In this document: piece after piece, positions 50,304-60,925 of the stretch
Layout: the number at the start of each line of letters is the position of its first letter
Numbering within the stretch: position 1 is the first letter of the stretch
Source: Cladorhizidae sp. MBARI D1340-BT2
Taxonomy: Eukaryota > Porifera > Demospongiae > Poecilosclerida > Cladorhizidae
Direction: 5' to 3'
Length of the DNA stretch: 64,000 nucleotides
Assembly (NCBI GenBank): GCA_028752905.1
Contig: JAQNBH010000008.1
Coordinates: forward strand, 822,346-886,345
Translations under genes and position numbers: made by a program
Notes under the pieces: model-generated
What the model was told of the DNA's origin: nothing
What the model saw: only the letters and a program-made list of their open reading frames with translations
Database searches by the model: none

Positions 50304-51429
50304 CTCTCGATAATCAACTCACTTGATGTTTGGGATACACTCTAGCCTTCATCAGGAATAATCAGAAACAAGATACTGCACAAGAGAATAGGTACAGTTC
50401 CAGTGATTTATACACGACTACTCACTCGGTCCAGTATTAGAAAAGCATTACAAAATGGTCCTGACCCCGGACAAGTAAGTTCTGGATATCTACCTCAACT
50501 ACGTACTTCAAGCCATCATGTTTCAACAGGATGTGAGGACCTTTTGGGGGGAAGGAATTTTTTTAACTGCGGGAGGGGGATCCACTTCTCCATGACAACG
50601 GCTAGAACCTTTGCCTACTAGCATTTCTTAGGCTAATTGATAGTGTAATTTAGAAAGCTCATCAGGCTTTGATAAACAGTCTCAAGTTCCACATTTCTAC
50701 CGGCTTGCAGTCCCATCTTAACCATGGATGAACATCACTAACAATGGTTGGACAATATCAGACAGACAGTTTGGTAAGATAACAAAATGACAAGATGGTA
50801 GCTTCCAATGGGATACTGACATTTCACTGGAACAGATCCATGGACATCTGGAAAGTACTTGCTGTTTGAACCCAAGGTACAGTATATACTGAGCATAAAC
50901 AAATTACACACAATTGAATGGGGTGTCAAGATAATCAGAGAGCAAGTTCCCAGTCACCACAAGGGGTGCAGGTGGCAACACAGAGAAGTGTAGCTGCATG
51001 TAGTTCAGTGTGAATGTGTACACTGTATCAATACACAGCAACAACAGTCACAGAGAATAAGATGCCCTCTGATGATTTAGATGACATATGAGCATTGTTT
51101 TTGGAGATGAGGAAGAAATTCTATCATGAACAAGTCTACAGTGAAGGCAGTGACAATGAAGATAGTGAAGGCAGTGACTTGGAAGAGTGTAGCAATGAAG
51201 GGAGTGATAATGATGGCTGAGACAATGAAGGCACCAGGAACATGATTTTAGTTCTGCATTGTGCAATTCTTTTATAGGTGACTCTCAATAGGTCATTAGT
51301 ACTAACTCAACATTCGAGGTGATAGGCTGTTACAGAATTCTCACTGCTTTAATTTGAAGCTCCCATCTCTCATCATTATTCCTGATGAAGGCTAGGCATC
51401 CATGCCAAGATCAATTAATTATTGAGAAG
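50304..51429. mobile_element. DNA-transposon-like element with about 55-bp terminal inverted repeats
   Basis: The left end 50304-50362 and right end 51375-51429 are inverted copies. They share an exact 21-base core (CTAGCCTTCATCAGGAATAA plus T) and a diverged outer part with TTGAT and CTC-[GA]-ATAAT segments. The interior (1.1 kb) has only broken frames, including an acidic Ser/Glu/Asp-rich stretch near 51130-51220. No transposase catalytic motif was recognised, so it is probably non-autonomous or decayed. Confidence 0.6.
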
Positions 51430-51769
51430 ATCATTGTATTGTATCACATTTCATTCTTCAGGTATACCTAATAGATCAGGAATTTGAAAATGAAATGTTG
51501 AGTGACTGACTGCTTGGTGGAGGTAAGGGGAACTGGAATTCTAATTGCGGGGGGGGCAGTGGAAGTAAGTGTAACTGACTACTATACTCGTAATACTTAA
51601 TAAATTGGAAAGTATTGAAGCCAGTGAAGCCACACCCTCATTAGATGGTCGAATGAAGATTTCTTTTCGTGTTATAATTATAATAATAGTGATAATAATA
51701 ATAAAGTTTGCTTTACCACCTTGTGTAGCACGAGTACATGATGGGTTGATGGGAAAGTGTGGGAGGTTG

Positions 51770-52125
51770 AGGAGAGATGGCCCAAGTTATCTGTGAGGAG
51801 ACATGGCCTAAGTTATCTGTGAGGAGACATGGCCCAAGTTGTCTGTGAGGAGATATGGCCCAAGTTATCTGTGAGGAGACATGGCCTAAGTTGTCTGTGA
51901 GGAGACATGGCCCAAGTTATCTTGTGAGGAGACATGGCCTAAGTTATCTGTGAGGAGACATGGCCAAAGTTGTCTGTGAGGAGACATGGCCCAAGTTATC
52001 TGTGAGGAGACATGGCCTAAGTTATCTGTGAGGAGACATGGCCCAAGTTGTCTGTGAGGAGACATGGCCCAAGTTGTCTGTGAGGAGACATGGCCCAAGT
52101 TGTCTGTGAGGAGACATGGCCCAAG
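51770..52125. repeat. 26-bp minisatellite array
   Basis: About 14 units of 26 bp (CTGTGAGGAGACATGGCCCA plus AGTTAT or AGTTGT). It sits at the 3' edge of the minus-strand LINE remnant. Confidence 0.93.
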
Positions 52126-52129
52126 AAGT

Positions 52130-54110
52130 TCACACAAGATGAGTGGCATGGGAACAAGGCCATAAACAACAAAATGAATGAGGTTACTGGGGTCAAATTT
52201 ATCTAGGAAAATATTCCAAATAGAATAGGACATGATAGAAGAAGGGTGCGGTTCATAGGAGCTAATGAATTCCACAGTGGAACAAGACGACTAAAGTACT
52301 GGTGGCGGGATGTGGAGGAACAGTAACTTGTGGAGTTTGTTTGAAGATGAGAATCTTGTTTGTGCTGAAACAAATATTACATACAGCCTAAGATCAATAT
52401 TGTCTGCAGGTTGCGTGAGACATCTCACAAGAATAGGATGTCTGGAAATTCAAACTGAAACATGAGAGGGAGAAGATTGAGGGGGTCAGTCTGTTCTTAT
52501 CACATGATCAGTCAATCAATATGGACTTAGTTTTGCTGGTCGCTGTACTCTTTCGAGAGCTTTGATATTCTTAATTAGGTGAGAGCTTTGATATCCTTAA
52601 TTAGGTGAGGACAGCAGATTTGTGAATAGGAGTGAGTTGTGGTCTCACCGGGAAGATGAACAGATGCTACAATTATTGGAGAGGTAATTGGGATAGCTCT
52701 GCTCAGCCCATAATGTGCTTTCTCACATTATTATTGCTGTAATGTGAGCCGACCACAAGAAGTTGATGCTGTTGATTAATACTCTTCCAAGTCCCCTTCT
52801 TGTGAGAAGTTGCTGTTGACTGATACTCCCAAGTTCCTTTCTTGTGAGAAGTTGCTGTTGACTGATACTCCCAAGTTCCTTTCTCGTGAGAAGTTGCTGT
52901 TGACTGATTTCCAAGTTCCTTTCTCGTGAGAAGTTGTTGTTGACTGATACTCCCAAGTCCCTTTCTTATGAGAAGTTGCTGTAATACTTCCAAGTCCCTT
53001 TCTTGTGAGAAGTTGCTGTTGACTGATACTCCCAAGTCCCTTTCTTGTGAGAAGTTGCTGTTGACTGATTTCCAAGTTCCTTTCTCGTGAGAAGTTGCTG
53101 TAATACTTCCAACCTTTCTGGTGAGAAGTTGCTGTTGACTGATACTTCCAAGTCCCTTTCTGGTGAGAAGTTGCTGTTCACTGATACTCCCAAGTCCCTT
53201 TCTTGTGAGAAGTTGCTGTTGACTGATACTCCCAAGTCTCTTTCTTATGAGAAGTTGCTGTAATACTTCCAAGTCCCTTTCTTGTGAGAAGTTGCTGTTG
53301 ACTGATACTTCCAAGTCCCTTTCTTGTGAGAAGTTGCTGTTGACTGATACTTCCAAGTCCTTTTCTTGTAAGAAGTTGCTGTTGACTGGAGGAGTTGCTG
53401 TTGACTGATGATCCAATGGTTTCACCTGAAATGATGCAGGATGAAGATGAGCCTGAGTGAGAAGTATGCAGTACACAACACTTGGACAAGTTGATGGTGA
53501 GTTTCCCATGTTGGCACCATGAATACAATGAGTCAAGGTCATCTTGTAAATGGTAACCTCAACTTCCACTAAATGTCTTCTGTTGGTCAAGTAGTTTCTG
53601 GACCAGCACCACCTCAGGGGACCTGTGATACCATCAACCCCAACTTGTAAAGAATTTCAGCATGAGGGACTCAATTAAAAGCCTCCTGAAGTCAAGAAAC
53701 ACATTATCAGACTGACAGTTATTGTCTGAGGAATTGAATATCTCCGTGTACGAGATGAGAAGTTGTGTAAGAGATGGTTTATTTTTCACGAACCAAAACT
53801 GAAACTTAGACAACTGTGGTATACAGGAATGGAAGGATTTTGAAAACAGTTGATTCTAGGACCTTGTGAAGTGAAGGCAGAGCAAGGAGACTGGACGATA
53901 GTTACTAACTAATGAACATTCACGTTTTTTGAAAATAGGATAGAATCTTCCATTCGCTAGGAATAGATTAATAAGTTGAGAGGACAAAATGTGGGGAAGA
54001 TTGAGTGATAGATGAGTTAGACAGGAGGAACAGAACTTTCTAAATGTATGGACTTATACTGCCACAACCTGTTGGAAGGGTCATGGAAATGTTGTAGATA
54101 ATAACTAATT
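52130..54110 (-). pseudogene. Decayed LINE (non-LTR) reverse transcriptase, containing a 42-bp array
   Basis: Read on the minus strand from about 54110 downwards, the RT motif order is visible across frame changes. It shows PIFKKRECSLVSNYRPVSLL (fingers), QFGFVKN, FLDFRRL (normally DF.KAFD), W-S-R-N-Y-L-T-N-R-R, LQDDLDSLYSWCQHGKLTIN with S-K-C-C-V-L, then an R-D-L-G-V-S-V-N-S-N-F-S block. After that comes SAHITAII, then L-I-K-N-I-K-A-L-E-R-V-Q-R. The region that should hold the Y-x-D-D active site, between NRRHLVEVEV and LQDDLD, is deleted. The D-L-G-V block is expanded into a tandem array (52777-53412). Many stops make it non-functional. It could be CR1/L2-, Jockey- or RTE-like; the clade is not resolved. 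Confidence 0.85.
52777..53412 (-). repeat. 42-bp array derived from LINE coding sequence
   Basis: About 15 units, mostly 42 bp (GAGAAGTTGCTGTTGACTGA then TACTCCCAAGTCCCTTTCTTGT), with some shortened units of about 28-36 bp. On the minus strand the full unit encodes the 14 residues E-R-D-L-G-V-S-V-N-S-N-F-S-Q. This is the conserved K-D-L-G-V...N-L-S motif of LINE reverse transcriptases, and the flanking LINE sequence continues on both sides. Confidence 0.92.
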
Positions 54111-54189
54111 CATTTGATATACATTTCACTCACCTAACAAGCATTATTGCTGCTCTTTTTTTTGTGTGTGAATTCTCTTTGTGGACGTA

Positions 54190-54940
54190 TCTCACATGAA
54201 TATCAGCTCACAGAAGGTTTCATACCACAGACAACGATGATGCTGTACTGGCTGTGGCCATGTTTAGGAAGTGAGCCAGAAGAATTGTGGATTGCTCTTG
54301 ATCCAGGCACCAGCTTCAGATACACTTGGGTTCATGAAGTGGCCGACAAGCTTGATCCAAGTACCTGTGCCACTCTTCCATCATTCCTCGCAATTACAGA
54401 ATGTGACACAGTTTGGCATTTTCTGGAAGAGGAAAGAAAACTACATGGGAGATTTGGAAGGGTCTTCCTGAAATGACCGAAGACTTCAACGAACTCATGC
54501 AGATTCCAGGTGATGTGAGTGAGCTGTCCATGCCACTGGTTTGGTGGTGCTGATGTATGGCAGGACCAGCGGCAGAGGGGAATGAAGCTGATGTATGGCA
54601 GGACCAGCGATGGAGGGGAATGAAGCTGATGTATGGCAGGACCAGCGACGGAGAAGTAAGAAAAACAGCTCTTCACTCAGAAGTGCAGAACCTGGGGAAC
54701 ATCCCGCCCACGAAGGCTGTGCTGCAACACACCAAGCGTGCAACCTATCATGCCAACGTCTGGAACAAGGCTTTAGTACCCATCAAGGAAGCAACAGGAT
54801 GTCAGCCAATGTGGACCACCCTTCCAGAAGTCTCACAGAGCTGCTATAAACTTATCCACTATGGCTGCAAGAAAGGATGTACAAGATGCTGCAAGTGCAA
54901 GAAGGCTGCCCTCAAGTACACTTCCCTGCGCTCATGAGGA
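54190..54940 (+). pseudogene. 3' piece of the decayed transposon-derived protein
   Basis: Plus-strand remnant in two frames. The first (to 54474) has ELWIALDPGTSFRYTWVHEV and LPSFLAITECDTVWHF, matching the family pattern E-L-W-I-x-x-G-T-G...H-E-I-A...A-L-P-x-F-H-A-x-T-G-C-D-T-V-S-x-F. The second (about 54690-54937) has PPTKAVLQHTKRATY, LPEVSQSCYKLIHYGCKKGC and T-R-C-C-K-C-K-K, matching its cysteine-rich C-terminus. It ends in TGA at 54935-54937. It continues the piece at 49600-50255; roughly 4 kb of later insertions separate them. The usual T-G-C-D-T is degraded to T-E-C-D-T. Not a host gene as far as I can tell. Confidence 0.6.
54549..54654. repeat. Three-copy 38-bp tandem repeat
   Basis: Three copies of GCTGATGTATGGCAGGACCA plus GCG-[GA]-[CT]-(G)GAGGGGAATGAA, the last truncated. 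The repeat lies between the two frames of the transposon-derived remnant and shifts its reading frame. Confidence 0.9.
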
Positions 54941-55439
54941 GACTGCTAGGGACCACATGACCATGCTGAATTGGTCACGTCATCATGGAGTGGGTTAATA
55001 CATGCAGTGGCAGCAACATTGCTCAGACAAACTTGACACATGCTAAATCTACCCAGTGCAAAATACACATTTTATTTCTATGTTTTTCCCATTGCTTCAT
55101 GTCATACTTCCTTAGAACAGAGTCCCCTGCAGTTATGAGTTACCATGTGGAGTAAAAATAGAACATCATTATGCCTGTGGAAATTGACGGCCTGAAATCT
55201 CTTCACCCTCTCCCTGTCCCAAAGGTCAAATCTCCATTTCCAAATATAAACTTCATGGTTTATATATAGAAATGCTGGAGAAAATTTTATCTGCCCCAGT
55301 AAATGTATTTCTAGTTGCATAACAGGTTTAACCTCTTCTACAACCCATTCCTAGTTAGCTGTGACTAGACATGCTAGGCTCTAGAGCCCAGCAGGAATGC
55401 ATGCTACCTACACCCAGTGGGCTGACAATAGTGCCAAGA
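54941..55439. other. Unique sequence, no recognised gene
   Basis: About 500 bp between two transposon remnants. A 72-codon minus-strand frame has no recognisable features. Nothing else seen. Confidence 0.4.
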
Positions 55440-56220
55440 AGTTGTTTGGTCTAATCTTGAAGACCCTAGTATCAATACTATGATACAAAACTTACTTTGT
55501 CACAAAACTAAAGTGGTCATGTGCACTGATGATAAAATCAGATTGACATCAATACCCTCCAAGTCAACATTCTCATGGATGCTTCTTCTTGGTCATAGCC
55601 CTTAATACTTCCAAGACAACCTTATGGTCCTGTCATAAGAAATCACCTCCCAATGTTCCATCCTCATCCCAAGAATTGTCTCCCATATAACTTACCTAGT
55701 TACTATATAATCACTAGTCACCTCAAATGGAATTTTCACACAGAAATAGCTAAATGGGGACGAGGAAATACGTCAGCTTTCTAAACAGGTTTACCAAGCT
55801 CACTGTTGAGTTAGGCCACAGCTATTGTTCTCTCCCAATCACTTGAGTACTGTTGTGCAACCTAGAACCAATACACCACATAGGTGATTAATAACCTCCT
55901 ATAAACCTTTGGTCAGTATACCCTGGAACTAATTAGAAGCTGTTTGTCATTTTGCTATAAAAAATGTGATGAAATCTCGACCTCCTGGTCTTTTCTTCCC
56001 TTGTCAGAAGTGACAGAAGTTGAACAGAGTGCACGAACTCTGTCTGACTCCTCCACACCAGCCAGAATTCATCAATCCATTTCTTCCTTTGTTGAAACAC
56101 TTTCCCATCAACAATGTTGCTAGCTTGTGGAATAGTCTCCTCCCAATGCTATCGCCTGTGCTCTACTAAGATCTATGCTAAACATTCGTGGCCCTCTCAC
56201 CAATTAGTTTTAATTATATG
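55440..56220 (+). pseudogene. 3' end of a second decayed LINE (plus strand)
   Basis: Across broken frames the plus strand shows the end of a non-LTR reverse transcriptase. Near 55720 it has H-L-K-W-N-F-H-x-E-I (normally L-x-W-x-x-H-I). Near 55840 it has S-L-E-Y-C-C-A-T-W-N-Q (normally L-E-Y-C-x-x-V-W-x-P). Near 56100-56160 it has F-P-I-N-N..L-W-N-S-L-L-P (normally F-P-R-T-I-x-x-W-N-S-L-P). Numerous stops. It lies in the opposite orientation to the LINE at 52130-54110, so it is a separate insertion. Confidence 0.7.
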
Positions 56221-56646
56221 CTTTTGTTTGTTTCTGTTGTAATTACCTTTCTCTTCTCGTCATTTGGGGAGGCTTTTTAATTACCCTTTGATTATTTTCA
56301 GCTGACATCAACTACTTTAAGGTTTCTCTTTTAATCACCTACCCACCATTATCTGCTCGGCTTCAAGAAGCCACCTGGCCGAGGATGGAAGGGAAACTGA
56401 ATGAAGAGAGAAAGTTCTTCATCATCTTATGGAACATTGTCAGCAAAAATGTTTGCTAGTCAAATAATCACACTCCTTAGAGAGTCATCCAACTTACCCT
56501 TCGACTATTCATCAACAATCCACTAGTTAATACAGGTGGGTATTCATATATATCCACTGGAGGGCCAGCATTCAGGAAAGGTTTTCTACTCACCGATAAA
56601 CAAGTGCTCTCCCACTGACTATATAGCCAAGTTGAACAACTTAATA
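56221..56646. other. Unique sequence before the 30-bp array
   Basis: About 425 bp; the left part may be the 3' untranslated tail of the LINE remnant. No gene recognised. Confidence 0.4.
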
Positions 56647-57445
56647 TGGTTACAGACTTGTGTCAGGGGAGGATGGGTGTGGTTACAGACTTGTGTTAGG
56701 GGAGGATGGGTGTGGTTATAGCTTGTGTTAAGAGAGGGGTGTGGTTATAAACTTGTGTTAAGGGATGAGTGTGGTTATAAACTTGTGTTAAGGGACGAGT
56801 GTGGTTATAAACTTGTGTTAAGGGATGAGTGGTTATAAACTTGTGTTAAGGGATGAGTGTGGTTATAAACTTGTGTTAAGGGATGAGTGTGGTTATAAAC
56901 TTGTGTTAAGGGATGGGTGTGGTTATAAACTTGTGTTAAGGGATGAGTGTGGTTATAAACTAGTGTTAAGGGATGAGTGTGGTTATAAACTAGTGTTAAG
57001 GGATGAGTGTGGTTATGAACTTGTGTTAAGGGATGAGTGTGGTTATAAACTAGTGTTAAGGGATGAGTGTGGTTATACACTTGTGTTAATGGATGGGTGT
57101 GGTTATAAACTTGTGTTAAGGGATGAGTGTGGTTATAAACTTGTGTTAAGGGACCAGTGCGGTTATAAACTTGTGTTAAGGGATGGGTGTGGTTACAGAC
57201 TTGTGTTAAGGGATGAGTGTGGTTATAAACTTGTGTTAAGGGACGAGTGTGGTTATAAACTTGTGTTAAGGGATGAGTGTGGTTATACACTTGTGTTAAG
57301 GGATGGGTGTGGTTATAAACTTGTGTTAAGCGATGATTGTGGTTATAAACTAGTGTTAAGGGATGAGTGTGGTTATACACTTGTGTTAAGGGATGGGTGT
57401 GGTTATAAACTTGTGTTAAGGGACGAGTGTGGTTATAGACTAGAG
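56647..57445. repeat. 30-bp minisatellite array (GGATGAGTGTGGTTATAAAC)
   Basis: About 26 units of 30 bp: GGATGAGTGTGGTTATAAAC plus TTGTGTTAAG. Units at the left edge are diverged and variable in length. It gives long open frames on both strands, as expected from a multiple-of-three unit. It lies about 490 bp upstream of the SH3 gene start. Confidence 0.95.
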
Positions 57446-57934
57446 GATGAGACAAGTAGATGCTCCCTAGTTGGTTGTATGTGCATTCATTGTCGTCTAC
57501 CAAACATGGGGAGGATGTTTGACAGTTAATCTCAAAAGTAATTACAGCTACATCTTTAGAGATGTTCTTCAAGCACTGGATTCTAATTATGTCAATCTTG
57601 TTGTCTCGGTATTATTCTTGGGCTTCATTACTTGCTAATGAATTTTTTTCCAGCTTTATAGTAGTCAAAACACCTCATTTAAACAAACAACTAACATGAT
57701 CTACTTGAGTATAGCCATAGCCTAGTTGTGGTAACAACAGAGGCCTGATGGAACAGCCAAGTGTGCACCTCTTTTCTAAAAATTCATTAATACTTACTAC
57801 ACACCAGATCATCTTTCCTTCACAGAATATCCTTTACCAGGATTTCTGCGTAATTATTGTAGCGGTGAAGTTCGCAGTTCCGCGAGTTTGCGGCTTGTCT
57901 TTCCGTGAGTAGTGTCGGTGTCATTTTGTGTATC
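57446..57934 (+). promoter_or_regulatory. Upstream region of the SH3 gene with CpG-containing proximal promoter
   Basis: Mostly AT-rich unique sequence. The last 90 bp before the ATG hold a cluster of CpG sites (GTTCGCAGTTCCGCGAGTTT) and no TATA box, suggesting a TATA-less promoter or 5' UTR. The start site cannot be placed. Confidence 0.35.
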
Positions 57935-58157
57935 ATGGCTGCTGCAGCTGATGGTGAGGCTTACATGGAGAGGGTACCCTGTGCAAGAGCTCTGTACAGA
58001 TTCCAGGGGAAAGCAGAACACGAGCTAGACTTCAGTGCGGGTGTCTCCATCCTGTTGCTAAGGAGGATCGATGAGAATTGGTTGGAAGGGAAATTGGACG
58101 GCAAGATTGGTATTTTCCCTGCCAGCCATGTCAAGATTGAAGTGAACAGTCCCTCAG
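57935..58157 (+). CDS. Exon 1 of a tandem-SH3 adaptor-like protein (first SH3)
   Basis: ATG at 57935 (context GTATCATGG), 74 codons plus one base, ending at a consensus donor, CCTCAG|GTAAGG. After a short MAAAADGEAYMERVP leader, residues about 16-70 form a full SH3 domain. ALYRF corresponds to the ALYDY motif, followed by ELDFSAG, E-N-W-L-E-G and G-I-F-P-A-S-H-V. The key Trp, the Gly-x-Phe-Pro and the final Val are present; the first motif has Arg in place of the usual acidic residue. The split codon joins exon 2 in phase. SH3 domains bind proline-rich peptides in cytoplasmic adaptor proteins. The arrangement resembles multi-SH3 proteins such as dynamin-binding or POSH-type adaptors, but which family is not determinable from two domains. 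Confidence 0.88.
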
Positions 58158-58892
58158 GTAAGGAAGAAGTGGTCTAGTTTCCCTTGCAATAAGATTCTGA
58201 GTAACTAACTGCACAATAAACTTTGCTATGTGGTAGTTAGCCCCTCCTCTTTCTAGCTTGAGGACTGCCTATGCCCCATGAGGCAAGGGTGGTTGTGCTG
58301 GACTGAAGAGAGCGATGGTCTAAACATTTCCATTTGTTCCTTTGGATGAAGTTATGGGTATATAGCAGGAAAGCTTTCATAGAAGGCATGTCTCCCGTGC
58401 TGTGTAACACTATTATGGCAACATCACAAGGTCACAGCTAGTGGTATGTGTGTGTGTGGTGGTTGATATTCTGCATGTTTGTTAGTGTGTGTGCCGTAGA
58501 GTTTCAGTTTTTTTCCTGGGGTGGGGTGGGAGTTTGCCCACTTACAAGGCAGCTAACTCCCTGTGAGTGAGATGGAAGGATCCTGCATTTGGATGACTCT
58601 TGGAGGTTTTCAAGATAAAAACATGCATGTGTATTATATGCTAACTTAGTCCAGGGAGGACTATCCTGCCCTCTTCCCTTGTGACTCACAGTGTATGTTT
58701 ATGTGGTGCTAGTGTGTATGTGTGGTGTATGTGTGCTGTATGTGCTTGTGTAAATGTGTGGTGTATGTGCTTGGAGGTTCAATAAGAAGGAGCTGGAAGT
58801 TTGCATTTTGTACTAGAGGCATCGTATAGTGAAGAACCTTGACCTCATGTAATATCAGCCTGCAATGTGGAGAGTGGGTGGGTGTGAGTTTG
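58158..58892. other. Unique 5' part of SH3-gene intron 1
   Basis: About 735 bp following the exon 1 donor, including a GT-rich stretch near 58447-58490 and 58690-58765. No additional exon recognised. Confidence 0.5.
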
Positions 58893-60332
58893 TAGAGGAG
58901 GTGCATAGCCCAGGGGAAAATGGCTGCATAGCCCAGGAGCTTGTGGCAGAGGAGGTGCATAGCCCAGGAGCTTGTGGCAGAGGAGGTGCATAGCCCAGGA
59001 GCTTGTGGCAGAGGAGGTGCATAGCCCAGGAGCTTGTGGCAGAGGAGGTGCATAGCCCAGGAGCTTGTGGCAGAGGAAATGCCCAGCAGCTTGTGGCAGA
59101 GGAGGTGCATAGCCCAGGAGCTTGTGGCAGAGGAAATGCCCAGGAGCTTGTGGCAGAGGAAGTGCATAGCCCAGGAGCTTGTGGCAGAGGAAATGCCCAG
59201 CAGCTTGTGGCAGAGGAAGTGCATAGCCCAGGAGCTTGTGCAGAGGAAATGCCCAGCAGCTTGTGGCAGAGGAAGTGCATAGCCCAGGAGCTTGTGGCAG
59301 AGGAGGTGCATAGCCCAGGAGCTTGTGGCAGAGGAGGTGCATAGCCCAGGAGCTTGTGGCAGAGGAGGTGCATAGCCCAGGAGCTTGTGGCAGAGGAGGT
59401 GCATAGCCCAGGAGCTTGTGGCAGAGGAAATGCCCAGCAGCTTGTGGCAGAGGAGGTGCATAGCCCAGGAGCTTGTGGCAGAGGAAATGCCCAGGAGCTT
59501 GTGGCAGAGGAAGTGCATAGCCCAGGAGCTTGTGGCAGAGGAAATGCCCAGCAGCTTGTGGCAGAGGAAGTGCATAGCCCAGGAGCTTGTGCAGAGGAAA
59601 TGCCCAGCAGCTTGTGGCAGAGGAAGTGCATAGCCCAGGAGCTTGTGGCAGAGGAAATGCCCAGGAGCTTGTGTGGCAGAGGAGGTGCATAGACCAGGAG
59701 CTTGTGGCAGAGGAAGTGCATAGCCCAGGAGCTTGTGGCAGAGGAAATGCCCAGGAGCTTGTGGCGGAGGAGGCAGGAGCTTGTGGCAGAGGAAGTGCAT
59801 AGCCCAGGAGAGCTTGTGGCAGAGGAAATGCCCAGGAGCTTGTGTGGCAGATGAGGTGCATAGACCAGGAGCTTGTGGCAGAGGAGGTGCATAGTCCAGG
59901 AACTTATGGCAGAGGAGGTGCTTAGTCCAGGAACTTATGGCAGAGGAGGTGCTTAGCCCAGGAACTTGTGGCTGAAGAGGTGCTTAGCTTGTGGCAGAGG
60001 AGGTGCATGGCCCAGGAACTTGTGGCAGAGGAGGTGCATAGCCCAGGAGCTTGTGGCAGAGGAGGTACTTAGCCCAGGAGCTTGTGTCAGAGAGAGGTGC
60101 ATAGCCCAGGAACTTGTGGCAGAGGAGGTGCTAAGCCCAGGAACTTGTGGCAGAGGAGGTGCTTAGCCCAGGAGCTTGTGGCAGAGGAGGTACTTAGCCC
60201 AGGAGCTTGTGTCAGAGAGAGGTGCATAGCCCAGGAACTTGTGGCAGAGGAGGTGCTAAGCCCAGGAGCTTGTGGCAGAGGAGGTGCATAGCCCAGGAGC
60301 TTGTGGCAGAGGAGGTGCATAGCCCAGGACCT
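58893..60332. repeat. 31/26-bp mixed-unit minisatellite array in SH3-gene intron 1
   Basis: About 48 units built from AGGAGCTTGTGGCAGAGGA. Long units (31 bp) add GGTGCATAGCCC and short ones (26 bp) add AATGCCC. The order of long and short units repeats with a period of 351 bp (the segment from 59003 recurs from 59354), a clear higher-order repeat. The right portion (59900 onward) has more diverged units with GGAACTT and a GTGTCAGAGAGAGG variant, also duplicated. Confidence 0.95.
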
Positions 60333-60450
60333 TGTCGGTGTATCTTAGCATGTACACATTGGGTAGTGTCATAAGTGTGAATTCTAATGTCCTCATCCTC
60401 CCCTCTCTTCCCCTGTGTCCCCTTGCCACACTCCCATCTTCTCTCTGCAG

Positions 60451-60633
60451 TAATATATGAGAATGCTCTTGCAAGTTCTGGGAAACCATATGCAATAGCT
60501 CTGCATTCCTTCCAGGACACGCAGGCAGGAGACCTCAGCTTCCACAAGGGGGACCTGATTGAGTTACTAGGGGACCTGAACCACTCTGCTTGGATGAAGG
60601 GACGTTTAGGACCCACCACTGGAATATTCCCGG
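60451..60633 (+). CDS. Exon 2 of the tandem-SH3 adaptor-like protein (second SH3)
   Basis: Acceptor CATCTTCTCTCTGCAG, then 183 bp to the donor TTCCCGG|GTGAGT. The first two bases complete a Val codon from exon 1, in phase. It encodes a short linker and then a second SH3 domain, with AIALHSF in the ALYDY position, D-L-S-F-H-K-G-D, a Trp in S-A-W-M-K-G-R and G-I-F-P-G at the exon end. The last strands of the domain must come from exon 3, which I did not find in the remaining 3.4 kb, so the gene probably continues beyond 64000. The exon lies only about 120 bp after the intronic minisatellite. Confidence 0.87.
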
Positions 60634-60925
60634 GTGAGTTGAATGCAAGTGTGTCGACCTGTGTAGTGAAAACACATTTGCATATATGTATACATGTATA
60701 TGTACATATGTATGTATGTGTGGTGGCAGGTAAGTATTGGTGCTCAACCAGCAAATGTTCTCAAGCAGCAAATGTTCTCAAGCCTTACCTAAACCTAAAT
60801 CACATTTTTTAACTCTTGGAATGCCATAGCTGAGCCTAGGTAATTACACTGCAGCCAAAACTGTTATCAAGAAAATAAAATGCTCTTCACTTGTCCTGAA
60901 AGTGGCTGTTCTGTGTTGGTATGAT

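Noticed and set aside
58709..59892. Minus-strand open frames of about 340-360 codons
   Set aside because: Three overlapping frames are all open across the 31/26-bp array, in the intron of the opposite-strand SH3 gene. This is a low-complexity by-product.
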